Assembly: GCA_018818165.1 (NCBI GenBank)
Contig: JAHISP010000060.1
Span: forward strand, 1 to 64,000
Direction: 5' to 3'
Source of the DNA: Bacteroidota bacterium
GTDB lineage: Bacteria; Bacteroidota; Ignavibacteria; Ignavibacteriales; Melioribacteraceae
Length of the DNA: 64,000 bases
Part shown: positions 16,800 to 27,400 of the stretch, piece after piece
Layout of the letters: every line of letters starts with the position of its first letter
Position numbering within the stretch: the first letter of the stretch is position 1
The notes under the pieces: model-generated
What the model was told of the DNA's origin: nothing
The model's database searches: none
What the model saw: only the letters and a program-made list of their open reading frames with translations
Position numbers and translations under genes: made by a program

Positions 16800-16833
16800 T
16801 TGTTTTCTCAATTTTAGATTATTTTTGTTTAAT

Positions 16834-16866
16834 AAACCTTGGAGGTTTCAAAAACTTCCAAGGTTT
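16834..16866 (-). terminator. Hairpin after the metallopeptidase/propeller/barrel gene
   Basis: AAACCTTGGAGGTTT at 16834-16848 pairs with 16852-16866 in 14 of 15 positions, leaving a 3-base spacer. It lies 25 bp past the stop codon of the upstream minus-strand gene. The core resembles the hairpin at 54630-54662. Confidence 0.6.
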
Positions 16867-16891
16867 TCTAATATTCATTGAAATGTTTTAT

Positions 16892-19800
16892 TTATAAAGA
16901 AAAGTCGAAAAGAACTCCAGCATAGAACAAAAATTCTTTTCCATAAGTAATATCTTTTTCACGAACAACAGTAGAAAATTTATCAAATCCATAAGCGACA
17001 TTTACAAATATTGCAGTAGGAAAAAGATAAAACGAATTCATTTTAACTCTAATTTCTGCTCCAGCTGCTTTTTTAGAAGCATCCATTCCAGCAAATTTTC
17101 CAGTCCAAGCATCACCAATATCAGCATAAACGGACATAAATATTTTATCCAAATACCATGGACCAAAGCGGCTATCAATATTTCTGAAAACTGGGAGTCT
17201 GTATGACAAATGAAACCAATAAGATTGATTTCCACCAATAGCGTAAAATGGATAGCCCTTCATTCCAACTAAACCACCGACATAATAATCAAAAAATGTA
17301 GGAACTTCACCGCCAAGAATTGAACCAGCTTTAAGCCTTCCAGTAATGGTATGATTATATTTATTGATTGCAATATGCTCTTTCCAATCTAACTCTGCTT
17401 TGAAAAATGAGTAATTATCATATTGTGGAACTAAAATTCCATTTTCAATTTCGTAATTACCCTCATTGTTATATTTATCATTTTCATAGTTCACTTGAAA
17501 CATGACGTCTCTGCCAATTGGATTAATATCAGAATCCATATAAGGCATCAAAATTTTGTGCCAATAAGTAAGCTGGATACTTCTTCCAATAAAATATGTG
17601 TCCTTAGTTGCTGGATAAAGCCCAAGATTATTAGGCAATGAGAAACTTCCAAGTCTTGCAACATAATCGCTGTATATAAATCGCAACTCAATATTATTTC
17701 CAGTAGCAAATATTTTATGCTTCAAAGCCAAATCGACTTCAAAGAGATTGTATGTTACATCAGTTCCAACAATGTTATCATAATGAATACCAGTAGAATC
17801 TTCGTACTGACCAAAGTACAAATCAACATTTGCTTTACGGCTAACGCTATATAAGTCAAGCATTATAACTGGTTTAATTCCCAATGAGTATAATAGTGGA
17901 AGTTTATTTCTATATTCTAGCCCAACAAATATATCTCGTTCCATCCTTTTATTAATTGCAAATGCGCCAAAAACGGAATATCTATTCAAATAATCGCTAG
18001 ATGCTATATAAACGCCAGGCTTAACTTTATCAAGTGGATCATTAGTTAAATTGTAATTATCAAATCGAATAAATGGAAAGAAAGTCATCTTGGAAAAGAA
18101 AGCAGAATATGGTTTAACTGGGTATTCAACTTTTGTATCATCATAATTTGCTAAATGATTTAAATTAAAATTATCGATATCACCATTTGGTTTATCGTTT
18201 CCAATTGGAGGATTTGCAGTCCAAACATATTTTTTGGAATCATCAACATTGGATTGCTCATCTGCATCCAACTTGTAAATTTGATAGCCGTGCGAATTAT
18301 AGCCCGCATAAATAATATTTCCAGTGGAATCAACAGTTGGCATAAATGCGCTGCCTAAAACATTGGAAAGTTGAGTTCTCTTTTGCGTTAATTTATCAAT
18401 TTTGTATAAATTAAAAATTCCAGTTTCATTGGAAGAATAAATCAAATTTCCGTCGTAATCATAAACTGGATTTCGCTCATCATCTTTTGTCTGCAATATA
18501 AAACCAAATTGAGAACCATCAACATTTACTTTTGCAATGTCACGTCCTTCTTTAATTGAATAATCGAACACAATGGAAGAGTCATCATTTGAAAATTTTG
18601 GATTGTAAACTTGTTCGCCTTCTTCAAAGAAAGTTAGGCGTTTAAAGTTTTTCCCATCAATGTCAACAATTCCAAGATTTGTGGTTCCATCTTTTTGGAA
18701 AACGAAAGTAATTTTCTTTCCATCGTGCGAAAGATTTGGATTATTCGCACGAAGTCCAAAAGTTAAGCGCGTATCATCTTCATCAGCAATGTTATAAATA
18801 AACAAATCATGAATGTTTGCCCATTCTGGATTATCCTCACTTAATTTTGCAAAAATCACATTCTTTCCATCTGGAGTAATACTAACGGTAGAACGAATTC
18901 CACTAATTAATTTCTTTTTCTTTTTTGTAGCTAAATCAAATTCATATAAAGAAGAAACACTTAAATAATCTTGACCTTCATTAGAAATAAAATAAAACTT
19001 ATTACCATCTTTTGAATAGATTGGATAAAAATTACCAAAACTTCCATCTTGTATTAAAGTACCTTGTACCAGATTATTTTTCACATCTTTAATTCTTTCA
19101 GTGTAATCCTTTGTTAAATACTTTTTCCATTCATCATAAATCTCGTTGCCATCTTTTCCAAGAACCTCTTCAAAAGCTGCATCAATAGTGAAGTTGCTAA
19201 ATTTTCCAAGTTTTTGAGTAATTAAACGCAGCTTATCTTCGCCGTATTTTTGTGAAATATAACTAGTAAGCGCAAAGCCTGAATTATAAACAGATTCATT
19301 GCCAAGACTTGTTTTTCCAAAAACACCCATTTCATTCCATGATAGCATGTTATCATCAAGTACATAGCTTCGCAAAATCATGTCGCGATGAGAATCCCAA
19401 TTTTCGTAACCAAATTCTTTACGCATATATTGTGCTGTACCTTCGGCAAACCAAGCGGGAATATTAATGCTCGCAAACGGATATGAAATAATTTTATCTG
19501 GATAACCGTAAAGCAAATCTGGACGGCGCACGTCTTGATAATTCAAAAATTGCAAATAAACTGCAGGCAATGATCGTCCCCATTTCATTCCAGCTTGAAT
19601 TTGCACCATGTGAGTAAATTCGTGCGAAATTACATTGCGAAGCCAGTTATGGGTTCCCCGTAAATCAAAATCCAAAGCAGAAGCCCATATTTCAATTTTG
19701 TTATCAAAAAAATATGTTGCTCCATTTGAGTAATCGTCTTTATCTTTAATTACATAATGAACCTTTTCTGGCTCATATCCATAAAGTGAAGTAAGCGGAC

Positions 19801-19987
19801 CCCAAACTTCGTCCCCAATTTTAGCAATAACTTTTGCTGTTCGTTCAGTTCCTTCGTGAAAATGCACGTATACATGCTCACCTTCAATAGTGTACCAATT
19901 ATACTCAGGTTCAAATTGATCATATTGCGCAAAAGATGTAACTTTCAATACTGCTAGGAGTAATAGAGTAAATTTTATTTTTTTCAT
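16892..19987 (-). CDS. Zinc metallopeptidase domain, PD40 beta-propeller and C-terminal outer-membrane barrel in one chain
   Basis: The 1031-residue protein begins with a signal peptide ending SFAQ. Residues 20-300 form a gluzincin-type peptidase domain: HEFTH at 122-126 and, about 55 residues later, AWFAEGTAQY with E182 as third zinc ligand, so the active site looks complete. Residues about 310-620 contain WD40-like PD40 repeats (for example SYDGNxIYSS, TPDGKNVIFA, SHDGKKITF). From about 650 the chain is a barrel resembling BamA/surface-antigen domains, with DYYVGGLVGMKGYPFYAIGG and a final strand ending LFDFSL. I would therefore place it in the outer membrane. Such proteins occur in this phylum, but their substrate is unknown. 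It lies 168 bp downstream of the porU-porV operon and probably has its own promoter. Confidence 0.85.
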   Translation of the reverse strand: MKKIKFTLLLLAVLKVTSFAQYDQFEPEYNWYTIEGEHVYVHFHEGTERTAKVIAKIGDEVWGPLTSLYGYEPEKVHYVIKDKDDYSNGATYFFDNKIEIWASALDFDLRGTHNWLRNVISHEFTHMVQIQAGMKWGRSLPAVYLQFLNYQDVRRPDLLYGYPDKIISYPFASINIPAWFAEGTAQYMRKEFGYENWDSHRDMILRSYVLDDNMLSWNEMGVFGKTSLGNESVYNSGFALTSYISQKYGEDKLRLITQKLGKFSNFTIDAAFEEVLGKDGNEIYDEWKKYLTKDYTERIKDVKNNLVQGTLIQDGSFGNFYPIYSKDGNKFYFISNEGQDYLSVSSLYEFDLATKKKKKLISGIRSTVSITPDGKNVIFAKLSEDNPEWANIHDLFIYNIADEDDTRLTFGLRANNPNLSHDGKKITFVFQKDGTTNLGIVDIDGKNFKRLTFFEEGEQVYNPKFSNDDSSIVFDYSIKEGRDIAKVNVDGSQFGFILQTKDDERNPVYDYDGNLIYSSNETGIFNLYKIDKLTQKRTQLSNVLGSAFMPTVDSTGNIIYAGYNSHGYQIYKLDADEQSNVDDSKKYVWTANPPIGNDKPNGDIDNFNLNHLANYDDTKVEYPVKPYSAFFSKMTFFPFIRFDNYNLTNDPLDKVKPGVYIASSDYLNRYSVFGAFAINKRMERDIFVGLEYRNKLPLLYSLGIKPVIMLDLYSVSRKANVDLYFGQYEDSTGIHYDNIVGTDVTYNLFEVDLALKHKIFATGNNIELRFIYSDYVARLGSFSLPNNLGLYPATKDTYFIGRSIQLTYWHKILMPYMDSDINPIGRDVMFQVNYENDKYNNEGNYEIENGILVPQYDNYSFFKAELDWKEHIAINKYNHTITGRLKAGSILGGEVPTFFDYYVGGLVGMKGYPFYAIGGNQSYWFHLSYRLPVFRNIDSRFGPWYLDKIFMSVYADIGDAWTGKFAGMDASKKAAGAEIRVKMNSFYLFPTAIFVNVAYGFDKFSTVVREKDITYGKEFLFYAGVLFDFSL

Positions 19988-20118
19988 TTTTTATTAGTCG
20001 TTAATCGTAAATTGTAAAAACTGTTAAAACGGTTTATAAATTAAAATAATTAAGAAAAAAGATGTTCCAAAATTATTTATTCTATTGGATAGATAATAAA
20101 CAAAAGTATGTATCCAAC

Positions 20119-20150
20119 TCAAATTTGCACTCAGTGAGTGCAAAATTTGA
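20119..20150 (-). terminator. Hairpin at the end of the porU-porV operon
   Basis: TCAAATTTGCACTCA at 20119-20133 pairs with 20135-20150, with one bulged A. It begins 5 bp after the stop codon of the M6-like gene. No T-run follows on the minus strand, so termination strength is uncertain. Confidence 0.5.
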
Positions 20151-20154
20151 ACTT

Positions 20155-23100
20155 CTATTTAATAACTGCTATTTTAATAATCTTAGTATCAGTTTTGCCA
20201 GAATTTGAAGTTACTTCCAAATGGGCAAAATAGACACCACTTTGAATATCTTTTACATTCCAAACAATTTCATTTTCATGACCACCAATTCCGTTACTAC
20301 TAAGTTTTGCAACTAAATCGCCAGCAAGATCAAAGATTGTTACAACAGCTTTTGAATCTTCTGAAACATAATATCGGATGTTTGTAAAACCATTATAAAC
20401 TGGATTTGGCCAATTGTATGCTTTTGATTGTGGGAAAAACTCTGCTATTTTTTCGCTTGAGCTTGCTGCTACAACAGATGAAGTATTGCTTGCATTTCCA
20501 TTTTCTTCTGTCCAGAATTTTTTGCCATCGTGTTGACTAATATTCCAGCTCATGAAATTATTATTTTCAGTTACAACTCCAAGTGCAGTTCTTCCATTTT
20601 CTGTAAAGACAATTGGAACAGTGGCAATTTTTCCGCTTGAAATTGGAAATCCATCAATCACTTTTCCAGTAATTCCATCAACTGCTAAAATGTCGCCATC
20701 TTCAGTAAACGTAATAATATCGGCTGCATTATCGTTATTTAAATCAACTGCAAGCGGAGAAGAAATAAAATTTGTTTTATATTCATCTTGAATTGGGAAA
20801 TTGCTTGCTTCAGCACCAGTTAAATTAAATGCTTCTAAATATGCTCCATTATTTTGGATTATATAATTGCTTCCATCATTTTTTAAGTCAGCTAAAATAA
20901 TATTGGGATAAACCTGACTAGGGATAAAATCATCAACTTTGGGAAAGTCGAAATTACCAAGTTCTTCAATAGCAGTTACATATAGAGCATTCAATTTATG
21001 ATATGAGACCTCATTACCAACAATTGTTGCAAAATTATTATCAGCTAATTTGACTATAGATTTTAAGTCACCATTTATATTTCTTGTTAGAACTAAACTT
21101 TCTGGTAAATAAGAAATATTAATTGCCCCATCTGATAATTCACTGCTCCAAAATTTATTAATTGAAATTGCTGCATAATCATTTCCCAAAACAGCAATTT
21201 TACTAATATATTTTGAAGGAAATATATCTTTAGAATCCACAAGTTGAATTGATTTTGATGACCCAACATTAACGTAATATTTATTAATCTTCCCAGTCAT
21301 AGTACCAAGTAGTATTTCAAAAACATCACCTGAAACAGAATAAATTATGGGCGAAGTAGAAAACAAAGCTTCATTATCAGTAATTGAGATAGTATCCTTT
21401 CCCGTTTCAGTAAATTGAGTAAGCTGGAATTTGCCAAATGAAACTGAAAACAAATTAATTAATCCATTATTTTCCACTACGGTTGGCTTTCTCATATTTC
21501 CTACGCTAACCGTATCTGAGATACTTCCATCAGCATTTAATAAATATGTCATTTCAGCACTTGAAACTAATAGATATGAATTATTACCATTACTCACAGA
21601 ACTAATCCATTGAAATCTTGTATCATTAATTGGTAGACCCGCATTCCCAATCAAATCAATATACTCAGAACCAAAAGTTAAATTAAATGAAGTTCTGTTT
21701 GAAATATCAGAAAAGTTTGAAAGTGTAATTAAACTATTTACTCCGCTGTTTGATTCAGCTTTTGGTTTTGTATTATATGAGAATTTATTTTCGTAATAAT
21801 CCGCTGGATTAGAACTATACCAAGTATCTTCCTTAGTTCCCTCTCCGATAACAAGTTCACCAAATATTGTTTGAAAATCTTCACCAATATCACGTATTCC
21901 ATCAGCTTCAACAATTGCAACACCACGTTTGTATCTGTCATTATTTATTGTATTACTTTCATAATTAGCGTCAATTATTGCTTCATCAATATGCCAAATA
22001 ATTAAGCCAACATCTTTGAAGTTTTCAATTTTCCATTTTCTATCTTCACCTGGCAAAGCCCAATCAAACTCATCAACATCAACAATAACGCCTTCCAAAG
22101 TATCCACACTGTAATAAATGTAATTTTCAGAATCTCTATCCAATGTTTTAGTTAATGTTTGACCATTGCTCACATAAGTAATTTTTGAGCCATCTTGCAG
22201 AGCATCGCGTTTTCTATTTTCAATAAGATAATACTCAGTTGAATTGATTGGAATTTTAATTAATGTTGTATCCGTTGGATTTGCGACAAATTTATTTACA
22301 ATATTCAAATTGTGATTCCCCACAGATATTTCAGTTGGAGTAACCCAGCCAAGAAACATTTTTTCCCAAGCTGATGGCTCAGGCGGAAATATTCCTTGAA
22401 ATGAAAACATTGATTGTCCATCCATTAATCCAAAACGACCAATTGCACTTCGTCCAGTTTCAGTGTTATACAAATCTGGCAAACCAAGATAACTACCAAT
22501 TGTAGCAGCAAGCAGACCATTTGTGGTCAATTCAATTAATTGTGTCGCGTCATATCCACTAATTTCTCTAGATTCAGTTTCAGGCATAATGGCGCTATTT
22601 CTAATATTAAAGCTTCCACCGTTTACAGAAATACCTTCATAATCAGAACCAAAAACCTTCTGGAATGAATTTATATTTAGATAAACAGAAGGTAAATCTC
22701 TTTCATTCCCAAGACTTCCAGGCAAAGAAATATCTTTTCCAACACCCGCATGAAGAATAATAAATAAATCATAATCTGAAAAATTTACGTTTGAATAATG
22801 TTGGTCAGCCAAAGTCCACACTTCTTTAATATATTCGGCAAGTGGAGCTTGGTCATTCAAATTATCTAATGGAGGTGTATAATTTCGCATAGTTTTAGAT
22901 ACAGTTAAAACATCTTCTAAAACAGTGTATTCAACACTTAAAATTCCATTTGAAACTTTTGCAAAATAATTCTGCACAAACTTAAAATGGTTCTCAAAAT
23001 AAGCTTTGTCATGCGGAAGCGGATCAAGAATGGTTTTACCATAATCTTCAGAATAAATTGAACCAAATTTCCCATCACCAAATGTAGCATCGTCAATATC

Positions 23101-23265
23101 TGTTTGGAAATCTGACATAACAGCAAGGATTTTCAATTTATCACCAGCTACAAATTTTTTGTAATCTTTAGATGGATTTTGGTTTAATTTGCCTACAAAA
23201 GATTGGGCAGATATACTGCCCATTCCAAATACAAGAATAATTAATACTAAATATGCACTCTTCAT
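20155..23265 (-). CDS. M6-metalloprotease-like secreted protein lacking the zinc motif, with T9SS sorting domain
   Basis: The 1036-residue protein has a signal peptide (ending SISAQ) and an N-terminal region resembling M6 (immune inhibitor A) peptidases: ILAVMSDFQTD, then YDLFIILHAG and later SYLGLPDLYN ... GRFGLMDGQ, which match the usual GLPDLYD...GxWDLM segment. In active M6 enzymes HExxH directly precedes YLGLPDLY; here the same place reads A254-T-I-G-S258, so both zinc histidines and the catalytic glutamate are missing. The middle contains propeller-like repeats (DLNNDNAADIITFTEDGD). The last about 80 residues are a type IX sorting domain (YNWPNPVYNGFTNIRYYV ... GVYFAHLEV ... IIKIAVIK). 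It begins 5 bp after porV and is thus part of the porU-porV operon. It is probably a non-catalytic surface protein, perhaps a binding or scaffold component. Confidence 0.85.
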   Translation of the reverse strand: MKSAYLVLIILVFGMGSISAQSFVGKLNQNPSKDYKKFVAGDKLKILAVMSDFQTDIDDATFGDGKFGSIYSEDYGKTILDPLPHDKAYFENHFKFVQNYFAKVSNGILSVEYTVLEDVLTVSKTMRNYTPPLDNLNDQAPLAEYIKEVWTLADQHYSNVNFSDYDLFIILHAGVGKDISLPGSLGNERDLPSVYLNINSFQKVFGSDYEGISVNGGSFNIRNSAIMPETESREISGYDATQLIELTTNGLLAATIGSYLGLPDLYNTETGRSAIGRFGLMDGQSMFSFQGIFPPEPSAWEKMFLGWVTPTEISVGNHNLNIVNKFVANPTDTTLIKIPINSTEYYLIENRKRDALQDGSKITYVSNGQTLTKTLDRDSENYIYYSVDTLEGVIVDVDEFDWALPGEDRKWKIENFKDVGLIIWHIDEAIIDANYESNTINNDRYKRGVAIVEADGIRDIGEDFQTIFGELVIGEGTKEDTWYSSNPADYYENKFSYNTKPKAESNSGVNSLITLSNFSDISNRTSFNLTFGSEYIDLIGNAGLPINDTRFQWISSVSNGNNSYLLVSSAEMTYLLNADGSISDTVSVGNMRKPTVVENNGLINLFSVSFGKFQLTQFTETGKDTISITDNEALFSTSPIIYSVSGDVFEILLGTMTGKINKYYVNVGSSKSIQLVDSKDIFPSKYISKIAVLGNDYAAISINKFWSSELSDGAINISYLPESLVLTRNINGDLKSIVKLADNNFATIVGNEVSYHKLNALYVTAIEELGNFDFPKVDDFIPSQVYPNIILADLKNDGSNYIIQNNGAYLEAFNLTGAEASNFPIQDEYKTNFISSPLAVDLNNDNAADIITFTEDGDILAVDGITGKVIDGFPISSGKIATVPIVFTENGRTALGVVTENNNFMSWNISQHDGKKFWTEENGNASNTSSVVAASSSEKIAEFFPQSKAYNWPNPVYNGFTNIRYYVSEDSKAVVTIFDLAGDLVAKLSSNGIGGHENEIVWNVKDIQSGVYFAHLEVTSNSGKTDTKIIKIAVIK

Positions 23266-23270
23266 TTTTA

Positions 23271-24398
23271 CTAAATTCCTCGTGGTAAACCTGGTTTAGT
23301 TTGTGGCACTGTATCCCAGCCAATAACAAGTGAAAATCTTAAAGTTCCATCAAGAGGATGATTTTCACTGTTTGAACCAACAGTTGAAATGTAACTGAAA
23401 TCAAATCCATAAAGGTCATATTTAATTCCAGCACCAAAAGTCATAAAATTTCTTGCTCCAAAATCTGGGTCTTCATAAAAATAACCAGCTCTTACAGCAA
23501 ACATAAAATCTTCTGGTCTTCCGTACCAATACTCAGCACCACCAGAAAACTCAATACTTTTTATAAAATCATTTGAAACAGGTATTGCTACATCATTTGA
23601 ATCAGCTTCCACCCCACTTAACACTCCAGTTTTTTTATTTACCAGAAGTTTGCTCACATCGCCAAGTACAGTAAATGAATTGTAATCATCTTGGAAAACT
23701 CTGTAAGCAAATCCTACACGAGCGTTTGTAGGTAGTGGATCAGCCTGATCTTGATCAATATAAGATATTTTTGGCCCAATATTACTAACGTTTAGACCAA
23801 CACTAAAATTTCCATCAAGAAAATCTTGTGGTCTCCACATAGTACCAACATCAAAACTTACTGTTGATGCAACACCGGAGCCAACCTCGTTTTCGGTTGG
23901 TTGGTCTGAAAGATTTGAATAAATAAATCTGAAGTTAACACCAACTCCCCAATCATCGGCAAGTTTTGTAGCATAACCAATAGTTGCACCAATATCGAAC
24001 GAATTGAAAGTTCCAATAACATCTGGGCTATTAGAACCTGTTCTTTGGAACTCACCATAGTTCATATAAGTTAAACTTGCAGTAACACTTCCATCAATAT
24101 CATCAATATATTGGCGGTATGTAACATAATCGTACGATAAATCTAAGTTAAACTGTGGCAACCAGTTTGCGTGAGTAATTCCCACTTCTGAGCCAGTTTG
24201 GAATGCAATACCAGCTGGATTCCAGAAAATTGCCGACGAGTTATCCGCAAGTCCAGTACCAGACTCACCAAGTCCAGCGTGTCTTGAATCGGGTGCAAGA
24301 AGCAAAAAAGGAACTGCTGCTTCACCTTGTGCATTTATTTGGTTTACATATCCTAACATCAATGCAAATACTGACATAATAATACTAATTCGTTTCAT
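23271..24398 (-). CDS. porV: Type IX secretion outer-membrane protein PorV
   Basis: The 375-residue barrel has a signal peptide and then the PorV signature AAVPFLLLAPDSRHAGLGESGTGLADNSSAIFWNPAGIA (shown in part: FLLLAPDSRHAGLGE). PorV shuttles folded cargo from the T9SS translocon to the PorU sortase complex and is a FadL-like barrel. It sits 33 bp downstream of porU on the same strand, the usual arrangement. The final strand FSLVIGWDTVP is followed by a short tail. Confidence 0.93.
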   Translation of the reverse strand: MKRISIIMSVFALMLGYVNQINAQGEAAVPFLLLAPDSRHAGLGESGTGLADNSSAIFWNPAGIAFQTGSEVGITHANWLPQFNLDLSYDYVTYRQYIDDIDGSVTASLTYMNYGEFQRTGSNSPDVIGTFNSFDIGATIGYATKLADDWGVGVNFRFIYSNLSDQPTENEVGSGVASTVSFDVGTMWRPQDFLDGNFSVGLNVSNIGPKISYIDQDQADPLPTNARVGFAYRVFQDDYNSFTVLGDVSKLLVNKKTGVLSGVEADSNDVAIPVSNDFIKSIEFSGGAEYWYGRPEDFMFAVRAGYFYEDPDFGARNFMTFGAGIKYDLYGFDFSYISTVGSNSENHPLDGTLRFSLVIGWDTVPQTKPGLPRGI

Positions 24399-24431
24399 CT
24401 GTAAAATTCCTCCATAATGAATTTACTTCTT

Positions 24432-27400
24432 TTAATGTATGATGGATAATTTTCCAAGAACATTTTGATTGCTCTTGCCATCTATTGATTTAATAATAAC
24501 TTTGTATAAATAAGTTCCGTTTGCAATTTGGGAACCATCTTCGTCTCTTCCATCCCAGTCTATTTTTACATATTTATCAAGGACACTATTTCTTTCTATA
24601 TTTTTAATTAATCTTCCAGCAATTGTATAAATTTTAATTTTAACATCTATTAGTTCAGAAATATTGTGTTGAAATAAAAATGTTGTGTTGCTACTAAAAG
24701 GATTGGGATAATTAACAACATCCTTAAGTACAACATCGGCAGAATTTACTACTGTAAAATACGAAATTTGTTGTGAAGGATTGTTATAAACATCCCATGC
24801 TGTTACATCAATTTTATGCTCACCTAAATCAAAATCAGTAACTTTATAGCTAACTTTGCCACTCTTCCCTTCCGCATCCAAATCACCAACAAAGTAATTA
24901 GTAAAATCAATTTCTTGAGAAAGGTTATCGTCAATTACACCTTTTAATTTATGACCAATTCCAGTTCCAGTAGTATTTAGGCCTGTTTCATCTTGCAAAT
25001 TAAGGACAATGGTGAAATCTTCGTTTACAAGAGAAGCGTTTGATGATTCTGCATTATCAAAAGTAATTTCAATTTCTGGACCATTTCCGTCATTATTTGC
25101 AAGCGAATCTGTTCCGCCAATTATTACATTTTCGGTAAAACCAATTCCATCAGTTTCACTATTAGTTATATATGCGGTAATTTTCCCGTTTCTATTTTCG
25201 TATGAAATATCTTGAGGAACAGTAAATTTAGCACTAAATTTTCCATTAGCAATTGTTGCTCTTCCTCTAAAAATAACACCGCCAGGAACCACCATACGGG
25301 CATCAATAGCAGTTCCTAACTCTGGTAATTTTTTAACAATTTCTGAATCATAAACAGTAATAACAGCTTCTCCATTATAACTACTATTTAAAGAGCCCTC
25401 ACTATTATCAACAATTCCTTCAATTGAAACTTGACTTAATGCTTTTAATTGAACTGCAGTTGTTAAATTTTCATTATTTACTTTAACAATTGAAGCTGGA
25501 GTTTTAGGAACGTTTAGTCTAATTGCTGGGTCACAAAACAGATGAAATTTTTCATCATTTGCAGCGTACTTTTTCATTTTTGTTAAATAAAATGCTTCAC
25601 CAACCGTTGCATTAGTCATATATTCTAACGAAGTGCTTAATAAATGGGAGTATAATTCAAGATTTATTGCTTCATTTGCATTCGATAAAACAACTCTCGC
25701 AGCCGAAAAACCACCAATCATACCTCTATTTTCAGCTAACAATAATTCTTCAGTTGAACTTTGAACTGTTGGATCATCGTATTTTCCAAAATCACATGTA
25801 GCAGCAGTTAAAAAGAATAACTTATCATTTTTTAAACTCGCAATAGATGACGTGCGTTCAAAAACATTTTCGTGTGCCCAAACATCAGGATTTCCATGCC
25901 CAATATAATTTAATATTAATGTTCCTTGATTTATGGCATTAATAATTGACTGATTAACTTCAGGTTTACGTCTACCAAATCCTGTAATAATTGTAGGATA
26001 TGCAGCTAAATAAATTTTATTCATCTCCATAAAACCTGGAATTCTGGTTCTGGCTAAACTCTCAGATTGCCGAGTGTGAGTGGCTAAATCATTTCCTTCT
26101 GTTGTCAAACCATCATCAGCAACTAATGTAATTAAGTTTTTCCATAACCCATTATCTGGCAATTCGTATGAAATTATTTTGTCTACAACATTTGTGGCAT
26201 CACTAGTTGTTTGTATATTTAACCTTCCAATTGCCAGATCAGCTACAGAATCATTACCAACAATACGGCTATAGAAATCATCCATTGGGTATGAATCAAG
26301 TTCATATAGCGACTTTTTAGTTTGATATGTTGGAACAAAATTTTTGTTATATCCTTCTGCGTTATAATAGTCGTAATCGCCATCACCAAATAGAAGGACA
26401 TAAAATGGTTTAGTTTGCCAATTTTCATATCCATATTTTAGGAAATTTCTAATAGCTGTGGGGTCCATCATTCCACATGAAAACTCATTAAGAATATCTT
26501 CTACATATACAACTTTAGTTGAATACTTTTTAGGAGCATCATTTTTCCTATAGTTAGCAAGTTTTTCGGCAGCATCGCTAAATTTTCTGTCTGTAATAAT
26601 AATATATTCCGCTCCCTCGCCACTAACAATGCTGGTTGGAATTTCAATTTTTCCAATTTCAGAAACTGATTTAAATTTATTACTCGCCAAAACAATGTAT
26701 TTTGATTTAGGATTATTCCATTCAGACACTGTAAAATTAACGTCTCCACCACTAATACTAGGCGACGTAATCAATTTTACATTTTCATAGTCAGTGATAT
26801 CAAATACTTGAATATCACTATTTGAAAAATTATTCAATTGATAATTTACATCCACACTATCTTGTTCATTAAAAAGAATAATTTCATCATTTTTATCCAA
26901 AACTTTTAGATTTCTTAAATATTCAATCTCAAAATAATCTATATAAGCTTTTGATTCTGAAGAAGAAATAGAAACTTCAAATTTCAATACACTTCTATTC
27001 TCTGATAATGAACCAGAAAATTGAGTTTTGTTGGCAGTTGCTTCACCCCAGTAATAATCACCACCATGACCAGAAAGTGTTTGTATTGCTAATGCTTTAT
27101 TATTTTCTGAAACAGTTAAGGTTTGCGCCTTATTTGAAGTATTTACTAATCGATAATTATATAGAACGTTTCCACTTTCATTGCGGTTTTCAAGTGTGTT
27201 GGTGTAAGTATGAGATTTATTACTTGTATTAAATTCATCACCCCAATAATCTCTTCCCGATCTGCCAAGATTTATTTTATCTTCATCCTTTGATATAAAA
27301 GCTGCACTTGTAGTCTGTGTAATTGCAGAAGCGGAATTTTGGTTCGGTTGATTAACCATTCTTTTTCCAGTTGCACCACCAAATGAAATCCAATAATAAT

